64,000 nucleotides of DNA from Teratosphaeria epicoccoides (lineage: Eukaryota; Ascomycota; Dothideomycetes; Mycosphaerellales; Teratosphaeriaceae): NCBI GenBank assembly GCA_021401465.1, contig JADDMT010000073.1:92387-156386 (forward strand), written 5' to 3'. The notes under the pieces are model-generated. The model was not told the origin of the DNA and did not search any database. It saw only the letters and a program-made list of their open reading frames with translations. Numbering within the stretch: position 1 is the first letter of the stretch; each line of letters starts with the position of its first letter. Positions 44,608 to 57,640 of this stretch are shown one piece after another. The position numbers and the translations under genes were made by a program.

Positions 44608-46016
44608 TTGTTCATAGCAAGGAATCCGTTAGTTTCCTTCTAGCACATAAAGTCCAGATTACGGCTAGGCTGACACGGCTTCCTAACTTCACTTCCCTTG
44701 TCTAAGTCTACTCTACTTGTCTAAGTCTACTTTACTTTACTTCTTATACTCCCTATTCTCCTGTGCCTACAGCCTAGCCTCTACCTAGTCTTGCTAGGTT
44801 CCTAGAATCTACTTTGCTTATTTAAATCTACTTGACTTTCCTACCTCTCTTTACTTCACTTCTATTCATTACTATCTAAGCCATTATAGGGGCGCTCCTA
44901 GGCCCGTGCTAGTATGTCCCTTACTATATAAAAAGCGCCCTTCGCTATCGCTCTTGCTTCCTTTCTCTTACATGCTTACCTTAAACCGTAAGCCCCCCTC
45001 TCTTCCTCCTACCTTCTGGCTTTTTCTCCAGGATTCTAGGCGATACTAACCGGAACTAGATAGCCCCTGCAATCTACTATGTCGACTGCGCCCTCTAGGG
45101 CGTAGATTACGTCCTATAATTAGTATGTTCTAGAGTCCTTATCGTTGTGCCTAGCTTCAGCTAATAAATCTGTCTAGTCTACCTAAGCCTACGCCTGCTA
45201 GCGCTACGCTAGCAAGCGCCTAAACTGCAAAGCCCTATACGCGTTACTTAGTGTCCACGCAAAATGCTCCGCTAACCTAGCTAGCCCCGCCCTCGCCTAC
45301 GTCTCCTACGCCTCCTAGACCTGTTCCTAGGACGCCGACAGGTATAACCTGCTCCCTAGGGGGTTTTGCACAGCTAACATTGTAACAGCACTATCGCGTA
45401 TAACGACCTGTCAAAGGTCCTTAAGGCCTAGAGAGCCTTAGGGCCTTTGTAGTTAGTAGGTCTACTGTCTAGGTATTTTCTATTAGTATCCTCCATGATT
45501 ACGCCGCTAACCTCGAGCAGCGTCGTAGCCTAGGAGGTCATAGGGACTGTAGGTACTGCCGTCGCCTAGTAGGGCCTCCTGTAAGTTCATCCTATACTCT
45601 ATGTGTTTCTGCGCGCTAATAGTTCGGAAGGTCTAGGGGCGTTCTACTAGCGCTTACCTTAGGTAGGTAGCGGGAGAACGTTGCTAGTAAGGGCGAGAGC
45701 CCTCGTTAGCGTCAGTCTGGCGCTACTACGCGGGGCCCCGACTAAGAGGCTAGGGACTCTGACAGCAGCCTAGTCGGCAGGTCTAGGGGGTCTAGCGAGG
45801 GCCCCTTAGACGGCAGGGAGGCTAGCCCTACTAGCGGGGCCCCTAGTGACAATCCCGCATGATTGTCGCTAGGGTCCTCTATCCTCGGCGCAGGGGCCTA
45901 CGGCTAGGGGGGTTTTTTCTTTTGTTGTATATATAGTTACCTAATGTTAATTTTCCCCCTCTAACTTTTGTCCTTCTTAAACGCCTGTACTCCTTGTTAC
46001 AAATACTAGACTCCCT
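44608..46016. other. 3' untranslated region of chromovirus M
   Basis: About 1.4 kb between the end of pol and the polypurine tract. It contains a pyrimidine-rich stretch with CTACTTGTCTAAGTCTACTT-like repeated words (44700-44900) and a GC-rich part at 45280-45900 with GGGGCCCC-type palindromes. No ORF is recognised. Confidence 0.5.
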
Positions 46017-49000
46017 TTACTAAGTCCTACATCTCGTTTCCTTTTTCTTCTTGCCCTACCTCTCTCTAGGGCCGTCGTTGTTCTCTACGCTTCCCTAAGT
46101 CTGCTCGAAGTAGTCTATTACTTTAGTGTCCATTAGGTTTTCTAGGGGCTCCTATGTAGGTTTGTAGTACCCTGACCATTTTACTAGGACCTCGCGTCCT
46201 CTTCCCCTTCTCTTGTCCCTCGCGCAGAGTACCTCCTCTACTAACTACTCCTCGTGCGACTTAAACAAAAGGGGGTCTAGCTGTTCGTCGTCGTTCTCCT
46301 GCCTAGGTATAGGGTCTCTACCTACTAGTCTTAGCAGGTTAGTATAGAATACTAGGTGTATATTATTTAGGAGCCTAGTTAAGCAGATAGAGACTAGTAA
46401 TAATACTTTAGCTACTATGTACTTCGCATGCTTAGCGTCTAGGCTTTTCTTAGGTCTCTCTATAGTGTAGTTCCGCAGATCTAGCTAGACCTTGTTACTA
46501 ACTTTATAAATTAGGGCGGGGTTTTGTCGTTTATTAGCAGACTCCTCCTATTCTTGCGCGGAAGCCGCTATTGTTACTTGGCAGATTCCTGTTATGTCCC
46601 GAATCTTTCCTACAAACGCCCTTGCCCTCTCGGCTGCTTTTAACGGGCTAGGCCCTGCGGGGTCCTCGGTTAAAGGTACGGGGCCCTATGATTCGTAGCT
46701 ATAGGTAGCGAAGAAGAGGCTCATGCTAATTCCTAAATGATACCTCCTGTTTAGCGCTAGTTGAGCTACAGGGAGCTATCGCTTCTAGTCAGATTACTTA
46801 TAGTTGATATAGTTCTAGAGGTACGCTTGTACCTCTTAGTTTAGGCGTTTAGGGCCTCTGTCTGTTTGTAGGTAGTACGCGGAGCTTAACTAGTAGGACA
46901 TGCCTATTCCTTTACAGAAGGTCGTCTAGAAGGTGCTAGTCTAGTTAGTGCCCTAGTCGCTTGTAATAGCTGTTAGCATTCCATGGTACTAGGCCTAGCA
47001 ATCCATGAACTTCTCCGCGTATTCCTCTGCTTTTATGCTAGGCATTACCTGCAAAACTACGTACTTACATAGGTGATCCTTAATAACCTACAGGTATCGA
47101 CATCCCTCGGAATCGGGCAGGTCCGTCATGAAGTCTATTAAGATCTCCTAGAAGAATCTGTCAGGAACTAGTAATAGCTTTAGTAGTCCGTGCTTATGCT
47201 CTCTCTACACCTTGTTACGACTATAGTAGTCGTAGTTCCTTAGGAACCGCCAGACATGTTTAGACAGTAACAGCTAGTAGAAGTCGCGCCCTAGGATCAT
47301 CGTCGTAGCGTCCCTTCCTAGGTGCCTGTATACCGTAGCGTCATGTATAGACTAAATAAGCTTCGTCCTAAGCATGTCGTCGCTTTCGTCCCTAGAGTCT
47401 AGGGTCCTACCCCCGGGCTAACTGTTGTTTGCTCCTAGGACCCATAGTTTGTCGCGGTATTGCAGGAAGCCCCTCTTGTCGATCTTGTAGTCCCCTACTT
47501 GTAGTTTCAGCCTCGCTCTAGCTAGTAGCGCCTAGGAGCTGCCCTTTACTACTTTTAATACCGTCGAGTACAGCTTGTCTTTCTCTACTATGGCTGCCTA
47601 TAAGTCATTAAGGGTGCCGTCCTAGAACGGCCTAATAGGCTCCTAGTTAGAGGTTACGGAGTTAGCGAGTTGCTGTTTGTTCTCTACCATAGTAGTAGGT
47701 AGTAGGCTAGTCGAGGTAATTAGTACGACGTCTCCGCTCTCGTCTACAGGGTCTGGCTAACTCTCCATGACTTCTAGGTCTAAAAACCTCTTAAACCGTG
47801 ATTCCTTATCTTCTGCCCCTAGCGTGTCCTGTTCTCGTCTTAACAACGCGTCTAGGACTACTTCTTTAGCGCCTAGGCGATATACTAAGGAGAACTAGAA
47901 TTACGCGAGGGTCTCATACTACCGTATCTGCCGCTCGGACAGCTGTCGCTTGACCATGAAGTACTCTAGGTTTTTGTAGTCCGTGAGAATAGTAAAGGGC
48001 CTACACGACTTCAGCTCGGGGCCCTAGAACTTAAGGCTAGATATCACAGCTAGCATCTCCTTGTCGTAGATGTCGTAATTAATCTCCGCCTTATTAAGTT
48101 TCTGCGAGAAGAAGCCTACTAGTCTCCGGACTCTGTTGCTTTCTTGCAGGAGAGCTACCCCTAACGCAAACCTGCTGTAGTTAGTCTCTAAAAAGGTCGG
48201 TAGCTCTAGGTTCTATTAAGAAAGGACTAGCGCTAAACAGAACTTCGCTTTTAGCGTTCTAAACGCGGACTCCTCGAGTTCCCCCTAGGAGAACAGTCTG
48301 CCCTTCCCTGTAAGCGCCGTTAAGGGCCTAGCTGTCTTCAAGTAGTTCGGGATGAACATCCTGTAGTACTTAGCGAAGCTAAGGAATCTACGGACTTCCT
48401 TTTGTGTTTTTGGCTGCTCCTAGTTACGCATAGCCTCTACCTTTTCTAGCTTAGTCCCTACGCCTTTTCTGTTAGCATAGATCATGAACCCTAGGTACTT
48501 GATATCCTTTTTGGCAAACTCGCTCTTCCTGGGGTCAAGGTAGAGGCCCCTGTCCTAGAGCTTCTAGAGTACTCGCGTTACTTTAGCAAAATAGTCTTCT
48601 CGCAAACTGCCGCTATATATGATAACATCGTCTATGTACGCGGAGGCGTAGTCGTCTAATTCCTTGCGTAGTAGTGTGTTAATATATCGTTAGAACGTTG
48701 CTAGAGCCCTAGATAAACTGAACGGACATACTAGCCATTTAAATGAACCGAACCTTATGCGAAAGGCTGTCTTGTACTTATAGCCTTTCGCTATACGGAT
48801 TTAGTAGAAGGCTGACACTACGTCTACCTTAGTAAGCTACTAGGCGCCCGTGAGGTTCCTCAAGGTCTCTAGTATTAACAGGAGGGGGTACCTATCTTGC
48901 TTTATAATCGCGTTAAGGGCGTAGTAATCGCAGTAGAACTAGAGCCCTCCTCCTAGCTTCCGGACAAAAAGCACAGGAGCCGTAGCCTCTAAGTTAGTAG

Positions 49001-51001
49001 GCCGAATGAATCCCTTCCCTAACAGTTCGTCTAAGGACTTCCTTAAAACAAGTAGTTCCTCCTTCGACATGCTGTATAGGGGTCCTCACGGCAGAGCTAG
49101 TTAGGATCTGTCTAGTCCTTCGCGGAGTTTAATGCAGTAGTTAATACTAGGGCGGTATGGCGCTAATTTTTCCGCTTCTTGGCGGCAGAATAGCGGAGCC
49201 ATGTGCTAAAGCTCTAGAGGTAGCGCCTCTCTTAACCTGTCTAGCGTCGGATATTCCTTTGCCTTTAAGGCCTCTGTAACATCTGCTGTTATAGTCACGC
49301 ATACCTAGGTAAAGTTCCCGCGGTCCTCATATTCTCGGTAGTTCTGTCCTTTGTCTATCTACTATCCCGCTCTCCTATGCTAATACTGACGCCTTTCTGG
49401 CATAGTCCGCACTTTATTGTAAGCCTTCTAGGGGTTCCCTAGTATTAGGGGGAAGGCTAGATCCTTTACTACGTATGCGTACACTAGTTGCTAGAACCCC
49501 TCGATTTCTATCTAGAAGGCGACTTTTCCTTCTACCGCGGAGTCTCGCATTGACGCTATTACGCCCCTTGCTATGCGCGACTCTTTGCTTATTAAGCTTA
49601 AGCCGAGACCTTTTACTAGGTCTCCGTTAATTGCAGCGTAGCATTAGCACCCCTTATTGATGAGAGCTGATGTCCTAGTATTATTTGCTAGGACTACATC
49701 AGTATAAATCAGGTTCCTGTCCATAGATCCCTTAACTCTCTCCTATCCTTCTGCTAATGTCTCCGTTACTCCTGCTTCCTAACTCTAAGCAGGAGTTAAT
49801 CTTTTCCCGAGTTTTTCCTCCTGGGTTCCTCTGCTATTCCATCGTCCTCTAGCAATGGCGACACTCTAGTTGTGTTAATCTAGGCTAGGGGTGTAGCCGA
49901 GGCGTAGGGACACCCCTTAACTTAGTGTCTAGACGCTCCGTAATAGTAGCACAGGTTATTCTCCTAGCGTTTCTCTCTCTCTGTAGCGTCTACCTATTTA
50001 GCGCGTTGTTTTCCCCTATTGTTCTGTTAGGGTCCTTTGCTGTCATATTAGTCTCCTGTAGTATAAGTCGGTGCCATGACTATATCCCTATCTGCGTCTA
50101 TTCGGGATCTAACCCTAGGGTTAGGCATCTGCATAGTAGCTATAGGAATACCTTTAGAGTCCTTGTTCTTTTCCCTTAACTACCTCCTATAGGCCGCCTT
50201 GAACTAGTCAGTTGCCTCGGAGTTTGTCATGACCCTTTCGACCTCCTCTGCAAACACATAGTAGTCCCCCTTATCTCTTACGTTCGCTATGTACATCCTA
50301 GCAGGATTCGAGAATGAATTCTTGAGGTATCTAATCTTCGCGTCATCTGTCTACTAGTCCCCTCCTGCTAACAGCAGGAGTTCGTCAAATTCTAGCTAGT
50401 ACTTGTGCCATGGCTAGCCTGCTACGTGTTAGAGGTTCGTGAGCTATTCTAGAGCTTCTACTATCTTGTTACTATCTACGAACATAGCCTCAAGTTACGT
50501 GAGGAAAGCTTCAGGGTCCTTCGCCCTGTCCGGGCCTCCTTTCTCCTAGAAATGGCGCATCTAGGTGCGCTAGCGAGCGGGGAGGGTGTCGTAGATTATG
50601 TTCTAGTAATAATCTACGCCTATTAGGGGTTTTATCCTAGAGCGCGCCCTAAGCGAACTCCTAATACAGAGCAGGTATTCCCTAAATGACTTGGCTCTTC
50701 TGTCCTACGTTAGTAGCCTCTACTCTTAGGGTCCTGTCAGTTCTATGCTAGAGTTCGCACACGTTGCTACAGCTAGCGCGTCCGCGAGAGCCTTTAGCAG
50801 CTCCTCTGACAGGGCGCCTAGGTTTTGTCGCTATTAGGACTCTAATTCATTTAGCGCGGCCCGCGTAGCTGTTAGCTTGGCCATAATTTGCTGTTACTAG
50901 GTATGCATTCCCTCGACGACATAGCGCATTTCTGCTAACGCTTCCTCGTTCGTAGATACTTTAGACACTAGGGTTAATTAGCTAGGGGACAGCCTTTCCA
51001 T
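46017..51001 (-). pseudogene. gag-pol of chromovirus M
   Basis: ATG at 50999-51001 opens gag (MERLSPSQ with a stop at the Q). It includes a helical capsid-like region (MRHFQEKGGPDRAKDPEAFL, about 50550) and a degenerate zinc knuckle (about 49900, CYYYGASRHQVKGCP, with a stop at the Q). Protease-like ALINKGC is near 49650. RT carries AYIDDVIIYSGSL (about 48630) and YLGFMIYA. RNase H follows (ETNYSRFALGVALLQ, about 48180). The integrase region has YDYCSRNK and the core from about 47150 with DFMTDLP and SDQGTNQ. A C-terminal chromodomain is near 46170 (VLVKQSGYYKPT). The region ends at TAG TAA by 46017. Total length is not a multiple of three, so at least one frame change exists. Stops are nearly all TAG/TAA. 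Confidence 0.82.
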
Positions 51002-51022
51002 GGTTAAATCGATTGTACTTAA

Positions 51023-51189
51023 TGTCATAGGTAAACGACGTATACACAGGGGTTCATGTAGTATTTAACAAGTACGATAGAGAGAGAGGGACTATCTGCT
51101 AGCTGTCTGGTCTTTTATAGCCGGCCTCATCAGGGGTCGCGTCGCATAGGCCCTAGCCTGTGCTAAGACTTAGGGCCTCGCCCTTTACA
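51023..51189 (-). repeat. 5' LTR of chromovirus M (167 bp)
   Basis: Plus reading TGTCATAGGTAAACGAC...GCCCTTTACA, followed by GGTAC. Equal in length to the left copy, with transition differences. Confidence 0.88.
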
Positions 51190-51194
51190 GGTAC

Positions 51195-51720
51195 TCCCTA
51201 AACTCTTCTTTATACTAGTTGTATTAGAATAGGGCGAGGACTATAAACCGGAGCGTTTCGCTATCATGTGAAGGATATTACGCTAACTAAGAGAAGTCTA
51301 CTATTACCTGTAAGCCTCATTAAACACAGGCTTGACGACTCTAACTAATTCCTCGTTTGTAACATACTACCTATCTACTCCCGCAGCGTCGTCGACTAAT
51401 GTCCCCTCCTTGTAGGCAAGGACATCATCTGCTAATTAAGTTTCGACTCTGTCGTTCGAGTCTAAGGAGATGTTCGAATCTGACGTGTATTTCTCGTCAG
51501 GTCTAGGATCTATAGTACTCTGATTAATGAAGTGCTAAAACTTCGCTACTATGCAGGTAGGAACATGCTAGGCATGACTACTATGACCTTTTAATGCCTT
51601 GCTGTAGCCTGTGTAGTATAGTATACGCTATGAAGCTATTGTTAACATAGTATGTTATAAAGGCTATAGCGCTTATAGACGCGTTAATTACTATAAACAC
51701 CTAGACCCTAAGCCCTTAGT
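51195..51720 (-). pseudogene. Upstream continuation of the interrupted Plavaka-like frame
   Basis: Right of the target duplication GGTAC (51190-51194) a minus frame gives about 115 coding-like codons (DDVLAYKEGTLVDDAAGVD..., KPVFNEAY) with TAG/TAA stops. This should be the part of the gene displaced by chromovirus M. Beyond about 51700 the sequence becomes rich in CTAGTAGTATACTAG-type palindromes and loses coding character. Confidence 0.35.
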
Positions 51721-52360
51721 TATGTCGATACTTACTATAAAGGTACGCATGCCGCGCGGGTAGCTAATTGCCGCTTAGACGGTTTATCATGTTAGCTAGC
51801 CATATGTGTGTAAGGTTAGTGTTTAGGTTAATAGAAGAATTAAGTGTTATTAGAGTGTAGTAGTAAAGGAGGGCCTAGAGTAGACGAAAATGGATGTGCT
51901 AGTATTATACTAGTAGCAGTTATTATTAGCTAACTCGTTCTGTTAATTGCAGGTAGTACAAGCGCGATTTTGGCCGGGATTCCTAAATTTCGAGTAGTTT
52001 CATATATAAATCTAAAGTGTATAGTATTCATATGCATGAAGTCATACCCTATATTACTAGCGGCTTAGATGTATGGCGTAGACGTAGTAGGAGTGCCGCT
52101 AGTATACTACTAGCAGTCGTTGTCTGTTGATTATAAGGGTTTAAAACATGTAGTAGTAATCTATAGGTCAGACCTTGACGTAGTAGTAGTAGACATACTA
52201 CTAGTATACTACTAGCATTTAGTAGGCGTTAAGTACATACGAACAGACGAGATAATCAGTATTATGCATATACTCTATCAGATAAGGCGCTTGTATAGTT
52301 ACTATCTAAAACGATACGACTCGCGCATGACTACTAGCATTACTCTATCACAAGATTGTA
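51720..52360. other. Palindrome-rich spacer
   Basis: Contains several copies of words such as TAGTATACTACTAG and CTAGTATTATACTAGTAG. No gene is supported. It may hold the promoter of the frame to its left or a transposon end. Confidence 0.35.
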
Positions 52361-55300
52361 GTTAAACCCTAATTAATCTGTTATCTCGCGCTAGCCTGCG
52401 TAGCCTACACGATCCTATGCCTCTCTACTTGCCCTGATCCTTGCGCATGATATTAATGAAGTCGTTACTAGTCTGCTAACAGTTTATAGTCTATTCTCTA
52501 AATTAGCTCTTAGCGTAACCTAGTAAAATCTCATTACCTCTGTAAATTACGCTAACTACATTAATCTAGTGCGACTAACCCTACTACAGGCTTGCCTAGT
52601 TAACTACTATTTAAAGTTGTCATCTAGTATCGTAATAGCGTTAGTAGGTACAAGAGTTACGCTACTCTCAATTTTGTTTACAGTTAATATAAGCAACTAA
52701 GGGTCGTCTTAGTAGCCTTTAACGATAGGATTAGTAGTCACAAAGTCCTCTATAATCATGGCCTTATCTTTCGACCTATAATCTAGCCTGATAAACCTAG
52801 CTATCTTGTTAAATCTGCCTAGGATGTGACTATTCTCTACTGCCTACTAGAGATACTAGTCAAAGTTAGTACATGTTAGGCAAGGAAACAGTTAAAGATA
52901 CTTACTAGCTTTACTAACGCTATATTTATTAGCTTGTACGCGACTACGACGTGTTTGCGCGGCTTACCGAACGCATTTGTCTAGCTCCTTACACTACGCA
53001 GGATCTCTAGGAGCTATTACATCGCTAGCATTTAATAGATCTCGTCTATGTAGTACTATACACAACTCCGCTTCCCCTGCTTCAGGATCTGCTCTGCCGC
53101 TTAGCTAGAGTACATAGTATCCTTCTACTTGTCCTTGTTATATGACATTTTAGCCATGAGTTCTACGTCGAGTCGGCACTACTTATATAGACAAGGAAAC
53201 AAGCCTAGAACGCGCTAAACATGCACCTATATAAAGAAGGATAGTAGCTTCTTCCCTTGCCTTAATCCTTGTCGAACACACTTGAGGTAATATGTTCGTA
53301 GACCTTAGTAGTTTGCCTGATTAGCGTTATCGTCGTCCTAATCTTTGACATCGCTATTATAAACAGGGCCCTAGCTGTCCTCCTAGAGGTCCTTAGGGAT
53401 TAGCGTGCTAATGTCGAATGTAGCATAGGGTAGTATCTCTATGCCTAGCTACCCCTTCTCGTTAACACTCTTCATAGGTTACTAGATAAAGGAGTTACTA
53501 TATATGATCATAAATGAACGCAGCTAAGGCATGACAACATTAAGATGTAGTTACTACAACTTCTTAAGGGCTCTAAGCTCTGACTCTAGATTGTCCTTCT
53601 TAGCCTCGTTAAATGACCTGATCTTTTTCGCGACTAGATCTAACTAGTAGATAGCCTCTGTTTTGCTAAGTAGACTAGAATCCTCTACGAACTTCTTCGT
53701 TTTAGGTCTAAAGTCCTTCCTCTACTACTATGCCTTACTAATAGCAAATCCCTTCTAGTCAGACTCCTTAGACATAGAAAGCAGTAATTAGCTTGTGTTA
53801 TCCTCCTTCTTGCCTATCTTGAAGAATCAGCTAAACGCATACTACACGATTAGCCGCAGATCCCTAACATGCCTATATAGAGTAGCGCTTAGGCTAACTA
53901 CACATAGTTTACTAGGCAGTCTAGCGATGTTTAGCTAGGTAGTTTCGACGCCTCTCGACTTGTAGAACTCATCGAATAGAACTAAGGACTAAATAGAGCG
54001 TAATAGTTTCACGGAAAATCTAGCTACCCTTTCCTTATAATCCTATTAGCTAGCATACGCTAAGCGATTAAACTGATGTATGACTTCTAGGTAATAACAG
54101 TCTATTCGGCAAGCTACGATCGGACTTTCTTATTAGTACTTAACATAGTTAAGAGTTTGTGCACTATTAGCTCGAAGTCGTCTTTATCCTATAACGCTAG
54201 TTCTTCCTTAGACAGACAGGCTTCTATTTCATTACGTTTTGGCTAGTCCTCGTCGCGAACAGCCTTAGCCTAACTGTTATAGACACTAAAATCCTCTAAT
54301 GCCCGCTTGAATGTATTAGATTATATAACCATAATTTTGATAAAGCCCTTCTTAAGGAACTTTTTGCGGTCGTTAATCTACTGCTTAATGACAGGCGTGA
54401 CGACAAGAGTAAGCCCTAGCCTAACGCGAGGCTTGCCTCCTACTAGCTAGGTAAGGTTGCCATATAGGTTAGTGTCTAGGTCTACAAGTGCCTATAGCTT
54501 ATTACTGTCTAATTCGTCCTATACCTCGTAGTCTGTAACGTTAGGATAGTAGCACTATGCATGCTTCTAACTGTAGATAACATCCTAACCTACACAAGTC
54601 TTCCTAAACCCCATAGTAGCAGTAATAACGACTAGCAGCAAACCCCTCGCTAGACGCTACAAGGCCTAGGCGGAGTTTAAGAACTATAGTGCCTGTCAGG
54701 GAAACTTTATCGACTAATCCTTACTCTTTACAATTAACTTAGGATGCTACTTGTTAGGATTAAAGCGATTATATGTATAGGCCGCTTTCTACATGTTATC
54801 TAACAAGTAAAGGTCTTCTGTAGTCTCGTCCTAGTCGCTGCCAGGAATCCCTGTAGCGTGACTAAGCTACAGAGAATGCCTCTAATTACTGCTAATTGTA
54901 ATGCTTAGGCTTTTAGGTATATCCTCTTGTTTAGGGTTATTCGCGGGATTCTATACGACTATGTCTAGATAGGCTGTCTGCTACTTAACTAACGTAATGG
55001 CAACATTAGTACTCTCTAGTAACTCCTGAGGAGGGGTAGCATGCTACTAAGTAGGGGTAGGCATGCGAGAGTATGATTTAGGCAGAGGCTTAGTAGTAGC
55101 GCTAGGATCTACTACTGCTATACTACTAGCAACCCTACTAGTCTTACTATACTCCTCCTGTTAAAGACGTTACACTATCTACGCGTCTATTTCGGCGATT
55201 ATGTTAGATTCGAAGCTAACATAGCGTGATTAGTTCTCGACAGCTAGATCATATATGTCTAGCTTAAATTTGCGCGTAGTAGGCAGAGCGCTATAACCTG

Positions 55301-56420
55301 CGAAACGTTAGCATCTAACTACAGGTTAATTGTTACACAAACGCATGTCTGTAACAGGGCGTAATCGACCGCATAAGTCTGTCGTTACCCTTATACTTAG
55401 CCATGAAGACCGCGATCAGATAAGCGCTACCATAATCAGGCATAGCCGCATGTAATTACCTTAACGCGCTAATTAACAGGACGTCCGATTCCCTCTCACG
55501 CTACTATGACAAATCTCTAGTTACTGTAAACTAGTAGCGAGAACAGTGTTTGTTAGTTGTCTATTATTCTGCGACTATGCGCGGTTCGAGACAGTTAGAG
55601 TTTAAATTCCGCATCAGGCTAATTTTAAGAGGCACCGCATTTAGAAGCAGCCTCGACTAGTCCTTAGTGTAGCTAACTATATACAGGTAGATGCTAACTT
55701 CGAGGAAAGATAGTTTCTAGACATACTCTATATTACGCATTTCTACATCTTAATCTAACCGACTAGCATTAGTACTAGCCTTCAAGAACGCGAACTCCTT
55801 AAACATCTTGTTTAGTGTCTATGCTAAAGCCTATAAGTCATGCAAAAAAGTACGCTTTAATCCTACTAATTTAGTTAATAGTATGACAGAGTACATATTA
55901 GCCGCTACGCCTAGAGTAACAGAGCCCTCCTTAGTATAGTCTTTTTTCTTTTTTACTATGTCCTCAGCCATACTAGCAATGTACTACTATAATGCTAACT
56001 AAAACTTGCTCTTGTTAACTTCTGCAGGCAGCTAATCGTAGTCGCTATTAAGACTAGGGATGTACTACACCTCTAACAAGCGATCATGTTTGCCCTTAAA
56101 CAACTTAGCGACCTTAGGATCTTCATTATTACATAGCCTATCTTCTAGTTTCTTCAGGTTTGCGGACAGAGGGTTTTAGTATCTAAACTAACGCGGGATG
56201 CAGGGCTAGCCTTCCCTGTCCTTGTCGATTAATTCCTCTACCCTTAACACGTTTTAAATGATATTACTTACGTCCTAAGTGTCTTGAAAGTCCCATCTAA
56301 AATATGACAGAGCGAAATTACCTGCCTGTACTATGAAATCCGTTTAGACTAGGCGGTGTTTAAGCTACTCTTTTGTCTAGGTCTTAGGTCTCTGCTAGTT
56401 AGCTTGTTAGCGCTTTTAAG
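52360..56420 (-). pseudogene. Large protein with SNF2-like helicase motifs (tentative)
   Basis: Minus-strand coding-like sequence extends for about 4 kb in at least three register changes, with TAG/TAA stops. In order: an N-terminal part (from about 56400, LKHRLVQTDFIVQAGNFAL and later), then ARGLLLVVITATMGFRKT (about 54600-54655), which looks like motif I of SNF2 helicases with GKT preceded by Gly-to-Arg damage. TLVVTPVI (about 54390) corresponds to motif Ia, LVLFDEFYKSRGVETT (about 53950-53990) to the DExx motif II, and VSLSATL (about 53900) to motif III. A Lys-rich linker and a further 450 codons follow. The motif order and spacing support an SNF2-type ATPase. The C-terminal helicase half is not clear. 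Frame changes could be introns. Its role, chromatin remodelling or transposon-linked, is unknown. Confidence 0.5.
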
Positions 56421-57059
56421 AGACTATTAAAGCGACTATATGACTAATCACGGCTAAATCGTGAAGGTAGAACTAGTAGTGTCGATATTAGCATAGTACT
56501 AGTATGCGATTGTCTGTCCTGTAGTCATGAACGTTAACCTGTTTGTTTATTTAGTAGGGTTAATAGTACGGATAGTAACTAAGCGGCTAGGAGGCACCTA
56601 CAAGTAACAAGTAGTGCCGCTAAACTGCCTCTTGATTACTAGTAGTATACTAATAGTAGTTACGCACGTGTAGGGATTCCCTATAAGGTACTACTAATAA
56701 GCCTGATTAGCGGAAGCGCTAGGGAGCGACTTTAGTACTTACCCTATATAGCTAGCCTAATTAACTAACAGCATGCTAGCGGCATGTAGTAGGCATACTA
56801 CTGTTATTTTACAACTGTAGGTTAAGCAGACACATCCGGAAGTATACAAGGCATACGCGTAGAAGTGTAGCTTTGCCCTTGCGACAGTAGTACTAGAGCT
56901 TGTTAGCAAGGATGTCGAAGTAATGTTAAAAGGATTAGATAGCGAAGGTAATTTTTATATAGTAGTAATGTAGGTAACAGCATTATGAGGACTATATTAT
57001 CTAACGTTTGCTACTAGTTATTACATGTGTAACACTATCATTAATTGATAATAATAGCA
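56421..57059. other. Spacer, no defined gene
   Basis: No traceable frame. Contains CTAGTAGTATACTAATAG-like words as in 51720-52360. Confidence 0.3.
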
Positions 57060-57640
57060 GTGAAAACAGAACAGGCGAAGTAAAGACAGCCATAGCTCCT
57101 AAGATACCTATCTGTAGCACCTAACTAAAGCTAGGTAGTAATCACCCTATACTTAGACGAAAAGGTCTTCTTTAGGGAGCTCTTCTATTACTAAGTCCCT
57201 ATTCGTGTGCAATCGCCTATGTATTACAAGGCGATTATAATCGACTAGGCAGGAATACTCCTAGAGGTACACTATAGTGACTTAGTCCTCATCTATAGCA
57301 GATACAGGATTTGCAGCCTCATTGTCGTAATACTTAGCCTAGAACCTTAGCCCTAAATATCTCTTAGATACTAAATATAGCCTCGGCAAGTTACGAAACT
57401 TGAATACTAATGCTCTTACGTAGGCGCTAGCTTGTCAAGTAATAATCACGAATAGCTCATGTTTGTGCATATCTACTACTACCTTCCTAACTCTTAAGAG
57501 CGGTGCGTTAACAAGACAGGGATGCCAGAATAGAGCCGTCTACGATAACCCTTCTTGAGGCCTGACATACGATGTATTCTTAGCTAGCAGAGGAAGCGAA
57601 ACTCGACATGCTTTAGGCCTACATCTTAGGTCGATTAATA
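57060..57640 (-). pseudogene. Unrecognised minus-strand frame ending at the gypsy LTR
   Basis: Just left of the LTR at 57647 a minus frame reads about 180 codons with TAG/TAA stops, including KVVVDMHKHELFVIIT and YDNEAANPVSAIDEDQ. The right edge of the frame coincides with the insertion, so its N-terminal part is displaced beyond the window. No family is recognised. Confidence 0.4.

Larger units (their letters stand above)
44421..51189 (-). mobile_element. Ty3/gypsy chromovirus M, complete with both LTRs
   Basis: The element is 6769 bp with two 167-bp LTRs (44421-44587 and 51023-51189). It is flanked by AGTAC (44416-44420) and GGTAC (51190-51194), a 5-bp duplication with one G-to-A change. 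On the minus strand the order is gag, protease, RT, RNase H, integrase, chromodomain. Next to the left (3') LTR is a purine-rich strand GAAGGGGGGGAGGGGGG (44590-44607), the expected polypurine tract. It inserted into the Plavaka-like frame. Decay is by the same TAG/TAA conversion, and both LTRs are close to each other, so insertion preceded RIP by little. Confidence 0.88.

Noticed and set aside
49925..50179. Plus-strand hydrophobic ORF
   Set aside because: It lies opposite the gag/zinc-knuckle region of chromovirus M and is a shadow frame.
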